A stretch of DNA of 64,000 nt, taken from NCBI GenBank assembly GCA_035577545.1, contig DATLVI010000004.1:234388-298387 (forward strand). Reading direction: 5' to 3'. This document shows, one piece after another, positions 1 through 9,150 of this stretch (the first letter of the stretch is position 1; each line of letters starts with the position of its first letter). The translations under genes were made by a program, and so were the position numbers. Source of the DNA: Verrucomicrobiia bacterium. Its GTDB lineage: Bacteria; Verrucomicrobiota; Verrucomicrobiia; Palsa-1439. Below the pieces are notes generated by a model. That model did not search any database. It had not been told where the DNA came from and was given only the letters and a program-made list of their open reading frames with translations.

Positions 1-1115
1 AACCCGCGGGCCTTGTCAGCCTGACCGGCGGCCTGCAGCGCCCACGCAACCGCGTCGAGCGTGAAGACATCCGCGCGGGTATCCAATTCGTCTTCGGCGA
101 GCCGCAGCGCCGTTGTCGTATCCTGACCGGCGGTGGCGAGGTAGAGCGCGTACGTTCGCGGATCATCAGCAGCGCCCCGCTGCCTGAGTTGCTCATCGAC
201 ACGTTCCGCTTCATTCGTCGCGCGGCCCGCCTTTCGCAACACCTCCAGCAAGACCCAATGATATTCGGGCAGTGGATTTAGCTGGGCGGCTCGCGTAAGA
301 GGCATCACGGCCTCCGCTGTTCTTTCCTGAGCGAGCATGAGACGTCCCCGGGCCAGCAGCGCCGGCGGGTAGTCGGGCTGCAGGGCAACAGCCTCTTCAA
401 TCAGTGAGGAGGATTTTTCGAATTTACCAGCCTGCAATTCGTACAGCGCCAAACGAACACGGAACCATGCGGCGGACTCAGGATCACCCGAGCCACTCGC
501 GTCCACGGCCATTTGCATCGATTGAATCGCGCCCTCGAGATCACCCGTGAGCCACCGCATGTGCGCGGCGCGGCTATACGCCTGGGGCGTCGGCTTCTGG
601 TCCATCATTTTCTGGTAGGCGTCGACGGCTTCGCCGAGTTTGCCCTGTTCCATCAGCACGTCACCGAGCAAACCGTAGTCGAAAGCCAGGCCCCGTTTGG
701 CGACAAGTTCGCGCGCGAGCGCTTCCGAATCCTTGAAGCGATGTAGACTGTGCAGCACATGGCCGCGCAATAACATCGCTTCGAGGCTCTCCGGTTTCTT
801 GCTTTCCATGCAAGCGGCGCATTGTTCCGCCAGTTTGTAATACCCGGGATCGAAGCTTTCACGCGCCTTGCCGACGAAAAGCCAGCCAACTCGTTCCAGG
901 TAGGGAAGAGGATCGACGGATTCGCGCGCTTTCTGTTGCAACCGCGCAATTTCACGAGCGGCCTTGCTGTCGCCAACTTGCGGCGTCAAAGCCATGGCGC
1001 AGGGATCGGGCGGTTTGATTGAAGCGACGGAAGGATTGACGGACTTCCCGCAGCCGACAAATGCCGAGGATGCCAGCAGGAGTCCCACAGAAATGTATTT
1101 GATTTGGTTCGCCAC
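1..1115 (-). CDS. TPR-repeat lipoprotein (3' part lies beyond the window)
   Basis: Open from a GTG at 1115 to the window edge: 371 codons without a stop. A GGGAGAAA ribosome-binding site sits just upstream of the GTG. The first residues (MANQIKYISV) lead into a short hydrophobic stretch ending in AFVGC, so Cys22 is a likely lipidation site and the protein probably sits on the periplasmic face of a membrane. The rest is helical repeats of tetratricopeptide type, for example EQGKLGEAVDAYQKM and ALYELQAGKFEKSSSL, with alternating small and aromatic positions. A CAAC pair of cysteines lies near residue 100; I see no haem-type CxxCH. TPR proteins usually scaffold protein complexes; the partner cannot be told. 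It follows the acyltransferase fusion by 76 bases on the same strand. Specific function unknown. Confidence 0.8.
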   Translation of the reverse strand, partial: MANQIKYISVGLLLASSAFVGCGKSVNPSVASIKPPDPCAMALTPQVGDSKAAREIARLQQKARESVDPLPYLERVGWLFVGKARESFDPGYYKLAEQCAACMESKKPESLEAMLLRGHVLHSLHRFKDSEALARELVAKRGLAFDYGLLGDVLMEQGKLGEAVDAYQKMMDQKPTPQAYSRAAHMRWLTGDLEGAIQSMQMAVDASGSGDPESAAWFRVRLALYELQAGKFEKSSSLIEEAVALQPDYPPALLARGRLMLAQERTAEAVMPLTRAAQLNPLPEYHWVLLEVLRKAGRATNEAERVDEQLRQRGAADDPRTYALYLATAGQDTTTALRLAEDELDTRADVFTLDAVAWALQAAGQADKARG

Positions 1116-1191
1116 GCTTTCTCCCGATTGCTTACATAAGACAATACGAATCTGGCAATCGGTTGGATTGGCGTGCGGACGAAATCGTGAA

Positions 1192-4100
1192 TTATGGGAG
1201 ATGCGTCGAGGAAGCGGTCAAACCTGTAGCCAATTCCCGCACCTTACGTAGATCCAACTTCCCGGTGCCGAGGTAGGGGAGGGCGTCGATGTGGAAGAAT
1301 TGGTCGGGGCGCGGCTTCCAAAGGTTGGGGAGGTCGGAGGCGACGAGTTTTTCGAGGACGGGTAGGAGCTGGCTGTCGCCGAGAGTGTGCAGCACGACGA
1401 GGCGTTCGCCTTTCTTTTCGTCGGGCACGCTGGTGACGGCGAATGTTTGTTCGGTGACGCCCGCGAGTTCGTGGAGTTTCTCCTCGATTTTGATGTGCGG
1501 GACCATTTCGCCGCCGATTTTGCTGAATCGGGTGAGGCGATCCGTGATCATCAGAAAGCCGTCTTCGTCGAGCGTGGCGATGTCACCGGTGACATACCAG
1601 CCATCGCGGATGACTTCTGCTGTCTTCTCGGGTTTGCCGAGATAGCCTTTCATGACGTTCGGCCCGCGGATTAGCAGGAGGCCGGGTTGGCCGACGGGCA
1701 ACGGTTGGAAGGTGTCAGGGTCGACGATGCGCACACTAATGGCAGGCAGCGGATGGCCAATCTTGCCGCGCTTGGCGCCAACCTGGCGGAAGCCGGCGGC
1801 GCGAAAGTCGCGCGTGTTCACGGTCACGGCCGGCGAACATTCGGTGAGGCCGTAGGCTTCGAGCGGACGAATACCGAATTTGTCCTCGAAGGCCTGCGCC
1901 ACGCGGTCGGGCAGCTTCTCCGCGCCGGTCATCACGAATTGCAAGCTGCCGAAATCTTCCGGCTCGCAGCCGCGATTGTACATTTGCAAGAAGGTCGGCG
2001 TCGCGAGCAGGAACGTCACTTTGTACTGCCTCACCAGCGCGCCGATCACCTTGGCGTCGAGCGGGCTGACGTGGTACACCACGCCGACCCCGAGAACGGC
2101 GGGGACGACCAGTGTTCCGGTGAATCCAAACGAATGGAAGAACGGCAGAACGCCGAGCACGCGATCCTGTCCACCAAACGCGAACGTCTGCCCCATCTGC
2201 TCGGCGTTGGAGACGATGTTGTAGTGCGTGAGCATCACGCCCTTCGGATCGCCGGTGCTGCCGCTGGAGAAAATGATGGTGGCCAGGTCGTCGAGCGAAC
2301 CCTTCCTTTCGCGACCGAGTGCGCGCTCCAACAAACGAAACGGCAAGAGCCACGTCATTAGGGCAGCCGTCAGCTTCTCGCTGAATCCTGGTTTGTCGGC
2401 GAGTTCTTCCAACAGGATGGTTTTGCCGGGTACGGTGAGTTTGAGCTTGCTGAGGAATTCTTTGGAAGTGACGACGGTTTGCAGGCCACATTGACGAGCG
2501 CAGGAGGCGATGACTTCGTCGTTGGCGGTGTAGTTGAGGTTCACGGGCACCTTGCCCATGAGCAACACGGCGTAATTCACGATCGCACCGGCCACGGACG
2601 GCGGCATAAGGATGCCGACCATTTCCTGTCCCGCCCACACGGGGCGCAGGCGTCGCGCGAGCAGGATCGTGCGGGTCAGCGCCGCACCGAAGGACAGTTT
2701 TGGAACACGCGCGTCGGCCATGAAGAAGCGGCGGGGATGGTGGCGCGCTTTGCGCACGAAAGCACACGGGACAGTCATCATCAGCTTCTTGCGATGTTGC
2801 CACGCCTCGGTGTTGAGTTCCTGCACGCGTTGGCGCACCTCGAACGGGGTCGCGGTGGGTGGCATCGGTTTGCCGAAGCTGACCGTCACGGGATATGGAA
2901 TGTAGCGGGGCACTTTCCAGAGGAAGCGTTTCTTCTCGTAGCTGAAGATGCTGCCCCAGACGTGGTCGAGACAGATAGGGATGATTGGCGCATCCACGTC
3001 TTTCATGATGCGTTCGAAACCGCGGCGGAAGGGAAGCATTTGTCCGATGCGGGTGATTTGTCCCTCAGCGAAGATGCAGACGACCTCGCCGTTCTTGATG
3101 GCTTCACTCGCTTCCCGGAGGGACTTGATCATCTCGCGCGGGCGCAGTTGCGACGAGATGGAGATCGCCTTCATCGCCTTGGCGAACGGTTTAACCAACC
3201 AATGATCGTAGATGTCCTTGAACATGATCGCGCGGATCATGCGGTCGGTGGAACCGATCAGCAGCAGCGCGTCGACGAAGGAAACGTGATTGCAGACGAA
3301 CAACGCGCCGCCGCGTTCGGGAATATTGTCGCGCCCTTCGACGCGCAGCCGATAGACCGAATGAGTGAATACCCACACGAACAGGCGCAAGAGTGAATCG
3401 GGCAATAACCAAACCACATACGCGGTGGCAATCAGCGTCATGATCGCGGTCACGATGAATACATGGTGGGGTGTGAAGTTAAGCTGCGAGATCAGCACCC
3501 AGTACACGCCCGCTGCGGCGAAGATGCCGACGAACGAGAGCAGATTGCTCGCGGCGAGCACGGCTCCCCGTTGTTCCTTGCTGGGACGGTGCTGCAGCAG
3601 CGCGGAGATCGGCACGATGAAAAAGCCGCCGAAGAACCCGAGCGCGCCGAGCAACGGCCAGAGGGAGTGGAACGTTTGATTGGGTCGACCCAACACGAAG
3701 CTGAAGACCGTCAAGCCCAGCGCGCCGAGCGGCACCAGGCCATACTCGATCTTGCCTCCGGACAAATAGCCTGCCGCGAAGCTGCCCACGCCGATGCCGA
3801 GCGCGAGCGCGACGACGAGCAGGCTCGTGCTTTTTTCCGCAAGATGCATGCGATCGCCGAGATCGAATACGCCTTGAAAGACGAGCTGGCCGACAAACGA
3901 GAAATAAATGTTACCGAGGCAGGCCAGCCACAACACACGATCTTGGCGCATGAGTTGGATCTGCGAGGCCAGATCGCCGAGAAAATTCCCGTTAAACTCC
4001 TGCGTTGGGGCCGCCGCGGGCACACGGGTGATGCCCAAACTCGTAACGAGTCCGACAACCGCGAGTATGATCAAGATGAACCCGATCCAGATCAGCTGCG

Positions 4101-4614
4101 ATTTGAATGAATCGAAAAGAAACCCGCCCGCAGCCGCCCCGAGGATGATGGCGAGGAAGGTGCCCAGTTCGAGGATACCATTGCCCCATGACAATCGTTT
4201 CTCAGGCAAAAGTTCCGGCAGCGAACCGTACTTCGACGGCCCGAAGATGGCGCTGTGCGTGCCCATCAGGAAAATCGCGGTCATCCCCATCCAGAGATTG
4301 TTGAGGAGGAAGGCGGCGGTCGCAAAGGACATGATCGCGATCTCGAAAATTTTCACGCCGATGGTGACCGTACGTTTGCTGTAACGGTCGGCGAGGAAAC
4401 CGCCCGCCATCGAAAAGAGGATGAAAGGCAGGGAGAATACGCCGGTCGCTATTGGCAGCAGCGATTTGTGCCAGAAAGGCGGCAGCGCAAGGCTCAACCC
4501 GAAAAACGTGACCACGGTCTTCAGCGCGTTGTCGCTAAACGCGCCCTGGAACTGCGTGACGATCAAACTCCAAAAACCGCGCCGCCAGGGTTGTTCGGGG
4601 GTGTTCGTGGTCAC
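1192..4614 (-). CDS. aas: LplT-like MFS / lysophospholipid acyltransferase / acyl-ACP synthetase fusion (Aas type)
   Basis: A 1,140-residue three-part inner-membrane protein. Residues ~1-415 are a 12-helix major-facilitator permease resembling the lysophospholipid flippase LplT (FSDNALK near the start). Residues ~430-620 are a PlsC acyltransferase with the catalytic NHVSFVD box (~443) and FAEGQITR. Residues ~650-1140 are an AMP-forming acyl-activating domain with SSGSTGDPKG (~785), YGLTECSP, GWYVTGD and a C-terminal GTGKLD lysine. In Escherichia coli LplT and Aas are separate proteins that flip and re-acylate 2-acyl-glycerophosphoethanolamine; the fusion should couple import, fatty-acid activation and re-acylation. 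The start is a GTG at 4614 without a clear ribosome-binding site. It lies 74 bases after the sigma-factor fusion on the same strand, probably one transcript. All key motifs are intact. Confidence 0.9.
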   Translation of the reverse strand: MTTNTPEQPWRRGFWSLIVTQFQGAFSDNALKTVVTFFGLSLALPPFWHKSLLPIATGVFSLPFILFSMAGGFLADRYSKRTVTIGVKIFEIAIMSFATAAFLLNNLWMGMTAIFLMGTHSAIFGPSKYGSLPELLPEKRLSWGNGILELGTFLAIILGAAAGGFLFDSFKSQLIWIGFILIILAVVGLVTSLGITRVPAAAPTQEFNGNFLGDLASQIQLMRQDRVLWLACLGNIYFSFVGQLVFQGVFDLGDRMHLAEKSTSLLVVALALGIGVGSFAAGYLSGGKIEYGLVPLGALGLTVFSFVLGRPNQTFHSLWPLLGALGFFGGFFIVPISALLQHRPSKEQRGAVLAASNLLSFVGIFAAAGVYWVLISQLNFTPHHVFIVTAIMTLIATAYVVWLLPDSLLRLFVWVFTHSVYRLRVEGRDNIPERGGALFVCNHVSFVDALLLIGSTDRMIRAIMFKDIYDHWLVKPFAKAMKAISISSQLRPREMIKSLREASEAIKNGEVVCIFAEGQITRIGQMLPFRRGFERIMKDVDAPIIPICLDHVWGSIFSYEKKRFLWKVPRYIPYPVTVSFGKPMPPTATPFEVRQRVQELNTEAWQHRKKLMMTVPCAFVRKARHHPRRFFMADARVPKLSFGAALTRTILLARRLRPVWAGQEMVGILMPPSVAGAIVNYAVLLMGKVPVNLNYTANDEVIASCARQCGLQTVVTSKEFLSKLKLTVPGKTILLEELADKPGFSEKLTAALMTWLLPFRLLERALGRERKGSLDDLATIIFSSGSTGDPKGVMLTHYNIVSNAEQMGQTFAFGGQDRVLGVLPFFHSFGFTGTLVVPAVLGVGVVYHVSPLDAKVIGALVRQYKVTFLLATPTFLQMYNRGCEPEDFGSLQFVMTGAEKLPDRVAQAFEDKFGIRPLEAYGLTECSPAVTVNTRDFRAAGFRQVGAKRGKIGHPLPAISVRIVDPDTFQPLPVGQPGLLLIRGPNVMKGYLGKPEKTAEVIRDGWYVTGDIATLDEDGFLMITDRLTRFSKIGGEMVPHIKIEEKLHELAGVTEQTFAVTSVPDEKKGERLVVLHTLGDSQLLPVLEKLVASDLPNLWKPRPDQFFHIDALPYLGTGKLDLRKVRELATGLTASSTHLP

Positions 4615-4688
4615 TGGACGCCGATGCTATCGACGTTCTGCGTGTGATTCAAGCCGCGAGCGTTTGGCTGCCCCGAAGCCTTGACGGC

Positions 4689-7600
4689 CTATTTCGGCTG
4701 TTCAAACGGTCGTAGTTCGAGGTTGCCGAGGTCGAGCGGCTCGTCGCTTCGTCCGCTGGGAAATTCCGGCACGGTGAAGTCGCGTTCCACGTGAGCGAGG
4801 GGATACGACACGACGGAGGTGCCATTGGTGCGTCGTTCGTCCAGCGTCATATCCAATTGGTACTGGCCCGAGGGTACATCCTCGACGCGGAAAGATCCGT
4901 CGGGACCGGGCAGAACGGCGTAGTATTGGATTTCCGGTTTGACTTGTCCCGCCTGCTGATAAGCCCGGCCTTCGTCGGAGTTGAGCCAGGCCTGGATCCA
5001 GGCCTGCCGTTCTCCGGTCGTCATCACGAGCCATCGATTGGGCATATTTGGCCGGGGAATTTTTGTGTGCACTTGGGGAGGATACTCACTCCAGTCAACC
5101 GGCCCGGCAAATCCGGGTGGCGCAAGAAGACGTCCGATGACGGCTTGTCCGGTGCCACCAATCGTCACGTGCACCGTTTGGCCTGGCTGGGGCTGGATGC
5201 GAAGGGTGTGAGTGAAGGCAAACGCATGCGTGCGCTCATTCAGGGGAATGCAGAGACTGACGGTCACTTTGTCAGCCGGGATGTAGTCCGCGACGAAATG
5301 GCCGGCGTTATCGGTTGTCGCATTTGCCTGTAACCATACCGGCGGCATTTCGTTTTTGAATTGTCCCATTGATTCGCGATCGAGTTGCACGCTCACTTTT
5401 CGCGCCGCCGCCGCCTGAGCACCGACAAACACGTCGCCCTCGACACGCGCCCATGGTGTAATAATCAAATCAGGCAAAGCGCCGTTTGGCTGAGAAACAG
5501 CCAGGGCATATCCTTGTTCGTGCACGATTACGACAGTATACCGATCTCGCAAGGGAGGGAATTTGAACCGGCCGTCTTCGCCAGTATGAACGGAAATATT
5601 TTGGGTTTGAGTCACCACATGCCCGTGGTCGAGGATGATATTATGGTTTGATGCCACCAGATACACATCAGCGCCCCCCAGTGGTCGATGATCGGGTGAG
5701 TAAACGACTCCTTCGATCGCCGGGGCATTGGTCAGTTTGAAATCGTATGTCAGATGCCCGTCTTTGGAATCGAACGGCGGAGAGATTTCCGGGATGTAAC
5801 CCTCCGCTTCCACACGGATGACGTGTCGGCCCTCGGTCTCCACGGAGTACTCGTATTTCCCGCTTGAAAAGTTCCGGTGATTCTGCGGGTTCCAGGAAGG
5901 CTCGGGCGATCCGTCAAAGAGTTGACCGCCGGTGATTCCGAAGGAAGAGATCGGTTCGCCGGTCCGCGCGTCGGTGACCGACCCGCGGGCAATAAAGGGA
6001 GACTTGAGTGTCACGACGACGTTTTTCGCATCCGGGTATAGCTCGTAGCGATCGAGACGTTGATAACCTTCTTTGAAAAAACTCAACTGCACGTCGTCAG
6101 CGGGGGCGTTTGTCCATTCGTACAGGCCGTTTGTGTCGGTTGTTCCCTGCCACGCCAGAAGCTGATGGCCGTGCCAAAAGCCGGTGCCGATGGACACGCC
6201 GGCCAGCGCGTTGGTCTGCGTGTCGACGACGTGGCCGCGGATGATGTGGCCGGGTTCGAGGCGGAATTCGATCGACGATGTGTCCTGACCCGGCTCAATA
6301 TTTTTTATGCCCGGCGCATAGCCGTCGGCTTGGACCGTGAGAAACATTTCGTTGTTTATGGCATTGTTGAGACGGAAAGCGCCCATTGCATCGGTCGTCG
6401 TTTTGACGAAGTTTATGTTGTACATGCTTTCACCAAGCCCGACCAATGCGCCCGCGATGGCGCGCCCTCGTTGATCCAGCACGACTCCCGTGACTGACTG
6501 CCCTTTCTTCATCACGAAGGTTGCCGTCATGTCCCGTAATTTGTTGTCGGGCGGAGTGGATCCATCAGAAGAGCCCGGGTAATAAGCTCGGTTGCCATAA
6601 TCGGGATGCTTCAGGCGGATATGCATGGTCCTCAAGTTGCCCGGGGCTTGATCAAATCGCCACCGTCCCAGCCCGTCGGTCACCGTTTTTTTGAAACCTC
6701 CGGAATCGATGAAAAGTGTGTTTTCGCTGAGCACAGGGGGATTAAACGAAAGTCCGATCGACACACTGGCGATCGGTTGGCCCTGTTCATCCTGGACGAT
6801 TCCGCCGATCGAGACAGCCGGCTCAAGGGCGAACGTGAATTCATTGGGCACTGGATCGGCATCTTTGTGCGTGTTCCAATTTGTGCGCAGTGGCACATAA
6901 CCATCCTGGTGCGCCCAGACAGCAAGATAGAGCGGGTCTTTTTCGGGGAGGGGAACCTGATAGTGGCCGGTGGCGTCTGTTTTGCCGGTAATTTTGGCTT
7001 TCTGGTAACTGGCGCCAATCCTGACACCGGCCAGCGGCTGTTTGGACTTCGCTTCCACTACGAAGACATCGACGACGCGATTGGATGCTGCCGCGAATGC
7101 AGCCGGTGTGTTATTTGTTGGTTGTGTTGCCTGGGCGACGGTGTCGGGCGCCTGGATGGCTGCCACACTTGATTTGTTCGAATCCAACATGGCGTTAGGT
7201 TCACGCCACAAAGGGAGATGTGTCGTGAGAACGATGCCGGTCACTGAAATAGCAGCGATGCTGGCGACCAGCTTCAGTTTTGCCAAGCGCCACGCATGAA
7301 GAGTCTCGCGAGCCAGTTGCGGGATGGTGGCTGAAGCGGACAGACCCGCGGCGGCGGCTTTCATCACTCCAATCGCAAGATTCGCCGGTGCAGCCTGGAC
7401 AGCTTGTTCGGCCAGGGCGACGGCCAGTGCCGCGCCGCCAAGGACCACCCCACGGCGCGCGATGGAACTACGCAGTTTCTCAACGGCGCGTGAGACGCGC
7501 TTTTTGGCGGCATCGTCGCTTAGGCCGAGTTGTTGTCCCACTTCGTGCAGTGGCTTCTTTTCATAGAATCGCAGCAGGATGGCGGCGCGGTCGGTCTCGG

Positions 7601-7982
7601 AGAGGGCGGCGACCGCCTGGTCGAGGTGCGGGGTGAGTTGACTCCAAAGGTTCTCGTTTTCGTCAGATGAAGTGGTAGAGCTCATGGCGACAGCAGTTTG
7701 TTCGCGGGCTTTGCGTCGATATTCCGTGCGCAGGGCGCGGGAGGCCACGAAACGAGTGGTGCGAAAGAGCCAGCCACTCAGGATCGTACCGGCGCGCAGC
7801 TTGCCGGCCTTGCGGGCCAGCAGGATAAACACAGCCTGGGCCACGTCTTCAGCCAGATGCGGATCGTGGGTCTGGCGGAAAGCGGCGGAATAGACCCAGT
7901 TCAGGTGACGGCGCACTAACTCGGCAAACGCCGCTTCCGAGCGGTTCTTTGTGTAGGCCTGAAGCAATTCCCAATCGCTCAT
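4689..7982 (-). CDS. ECF sigma factor fused to a membrane anchor and carboxypeptidase-regulatory-like repeats
   Basis: 1,097 residues. Residues ~5-95 match sigma region 2 (AFAELVRRHLNWVYSAA, DPHLAEDVAQAVFILL), and ~125-180 match region 4 with a helix-turn-helix (PLHEVGQQLGLSDDAAKKRV). An Ala-rich segment (~178-205) and a clear transmembrane helix (~235-257, ending GIVLTTHLPLW) follow. The remaining ~800 residues are about seven Ig-like carboxypeptidase-regulatory repeats with the recurring pattern 'G-V-x-D...G-x-P-I/L-A-G-V...T-D-x-x-G-x-Y/F' (for example GVVLDQRGRAIAGALVGLG). Inference: the sigma domains are cytosolic and the repeats face the periplasm, so release from the membrane, for instance by proteolysis, would be needed for transcription. 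Extended ECF factors of this sort are known in Verrucomicrobiota and Planctomycetota, but the ligand and release mechanism are not established. No anti-sigma gene is adjacent. It starts an apparent three-gene run. Confidence 0.85.
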   Translation of the reverse strand: MSDWELLQAYTKNRSEAAFAELVRRHLNWVYSAAFRQTHDPHLAEDVAQAVFILLARKAGKLRAGTILSGWLFRTTRFVASRALRTEYRRKAREQTAVAMSSTTSSDENENLWSQLTPHLDQAVAALSETDRAAILLRFYEKKPLHEVGQQLGLSDDAAKKRVSRAVEKLRSSIARRGVVLGGAALAVALAEQAVQAAPANLAIGVMKAAAAGLSASATIPQLARETLHAWRLAKLKLVASIAAISVTGIVLTTHLPLWREPNAMLDSNKSSVAAIQAPDTVAQATQPTNNTPAAFAAASNRVVDVFVVEAKSKQPLAGVRIGASYQKAKITGKTDATGHYQVPLPEKDPLYLAVWAHQDGYVPLRTNWNTHKDADPVPNEFTFALEPAVSIGGIVQDEQGQPIASVSIGLSFNPPVLSENTLFIDSGGFKKTVTDGLGRWRFDQAPGNLRTMHIRLKHPDYGNRAYYPGSSDGSTPPDNKLRDMTATFVMKKGQSVTGVVLDQRGRAIAGALVGLGESMYNINFVKTTTDAMGAFRLNNAINNEMFLTVQADGYAPGIKNIEPGQDTSSIEFRLEPGHIIRGHVVDTQTNALAGVSIGTGFWHGHQLLAWQGTTDTNGLYEWTNAPADDVQLSFFKEGYQRLDRYELYPDAKNVVVTLKSPFIARGSVTDARTGEPISSFGITGGQLFDGSPEPSWNPQNHRNFSSGKYEYSVETEGRHVIRVEAEGYIPEISPPFDSKDGHLTYDFKLTNAPAIEGVVYSPDHRPLGGADVYLVASNHNIILDHGHVVTQTQNISVHTGEDGRFKFPPLRDRYTVVIVHEQGYALAVSQPNGALPDLIITPWARVEGDVFVGAQAAAARKVSVQLDRESMGQFKNEMPPVWLQANATTDNAGHFVADYIPADKVTVSLCIPLNERTHAFAFTHTLRIQPQPGQTVHVTIGGTGQAVIGRLLAPPGFAGPVDWSEYPPQVHTKIPRPNMPNRWLVMTTGERQAWIQAWLNSDEGRAYQQAGQVKPEIQYYAVLPGPDGSFRVEDVPSGQYQLDMTLDERRTNGTSVVSYPLAHVERDFTVPEFPSGRSDEPLDLGNLELRPFEQPK

Positions 7983-8099
7983 CGCGTGTATTGTCCTCTA
8001 CCAATAAATCCCCGCCAATGCCAAAAAGGGACAATGCTTTGGCTGGAATGTCCGGCGGATTTCGGGCAGAGTACGGCTGACCGAATTCGGGAGGTGCTC

Positions 8100-9143
8100 A
8101 TGGACGAAGCGAAACGCGCGCGGCATTTTGCCAGTGACAACAATTCTGGAATCTGTCCGGAGGTGTGGGCGGCGCTGGAGGAGGCCAATGCGGGACACGT
8201 GACCGGTTATGGCGACGACCCATGGACGGAGAAGGCGAAGCAGTACGTCCGTGACCTTTTCGAGACGGACTGTGAGGTGTTCTTTGTCTTCAACGGCACG
8301 GCGGCCAACTCGCTGGCGGTCGCCAGCATGTGTGATTCCTACCATAGTGTCATTTCCTTTGATTACTCGCACGTGATGACCGACGAATGCAATGCGCCGG
8401 GGTTTTTTGCGCCGGGTGTGAAGATGCATCCGGTAAGTGGCGAGAACGGCAAGATCCAACCCGATGCCATCGACCGCGCGGCGCGATCGCGACGCGATGT
8501 GCACGCGTCGATGCCGCGCGTGGTGAGCCTCACGCAAGCGACGGAACTCGGCACGGTGTACACAACCGACGAGCTGGCCGGGATTTCGAAGACGGCGCGC
8601 GATCTCGGTCTTTACGTGCACATGGACGGCGCACGGTTCGCGAACGCCGTGGCGAGTTTGGGTGTGAAACCGCGCGAGATTTCATGGGAGCTGGGTGTGG
8701 ACGTTCTCTGCCTCGGCGGGACGAAGAATGGCGGAGCGGTGGGCGATGCCGTGGTGTTCTTCAACGAGAATCTCCCGCAGAACTTTCTCTACCGCTGCAA
8801 GCAAGCGGGCCAGCTCGCCTCGAAGATGCGCTTTCTCGCGGCGCAATGGATCGGTTTGCTGGAGGATGGCGCGTGGTTGCGGAACGCGCAAAACGCCAAC
8901 CGCATTGCCATGCTGCTGGAAAATCAACTGCGCGGGCTGCCCGGCGTTCGCATCCTTTATCCACGCCAGGCGAACGCGGTATTTGTGGACATGCCGCGAC
9001 GGGTGTTCGACGGCCTGCACGAGCGCGGCTGGCATTTCTACACGGACGTCGGCCCGCACGGGGCGCGCTTGATGTGCTCGTGGGATTCGACGGCGGAAGA
9101 CGTGGAAGCGTTCGTGCGCGACGTGGTCGATTTGTCGAAGTAA
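8100..9143 (+). CDS. ltaE: Low-specificity L-threonine aldolase
   Basis: A 347-residue PLP enzyme of the beta-eliminating lyase/threonine aldolase family, cleaving L-threonine and L-allo-threonine to glycine and acetaldehyde. The PLP lysine is K209 in GGTKNGGAVGDA; other hallmarks are HMDGARFANAVASLG and TQATELGTVY. The open frame extends upstream to 7986, but I start at ATG 8100 because a strong GGGAGGTG ribosome-binding site precedes it and family similarity begins there (FASDNNSGICP). It is divergent from the sigma-factor gene. The next gene begins 8 bases after its stop, so the two are probably co-transcribed. Confidence 0.93.
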   Translation: MDEAKRARHFASDNNSGICPEVWAALEEANAGHVTGYGDDPWTEKAKQYVRDLFETDCEVFFVFNGTAANSLAVASMCDSYHSVISFDYSHVMTDECNAPGFFAPGVKMHPVSGENGKIQPDAIDRAARSRRDVHASMPRVVSLTQATELGTVYTTDELAGISKTARDLGLYVHMDGARFANAVASLGVKPREISWELGVDVLCLGGTKNGGAVGDAVVFFNENLPQNFLYRCKQAGQLASKMRFLAAQWIGLLEDGAWLRNAQNANRIAMLLENQLRGLPGVRILYPRQANAVFVDMPRRVFDGLHERGWHFYTDVGPHGARLMCSWDSTAEDVEAFVRDVVDLSK

Positions 9144-9150
9144 GAAAATC

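Noticed and set aside
2479..3396. Plus-strand open frame of 305 codons inside the Aas fusion
   Set aside because: It is antisense to well-conserved acyltransferase and ligase motifs; long opposite frames are common in GC-rich genes.
4689..7982. Assembly chimera as the cause of the sigma factor/repeat fusion
   Set aside because: The frame is continuous through the linker and transmembrane helix, codon use does not change at the join, and similar fusions are known in the phylum; read coverage would settle it.
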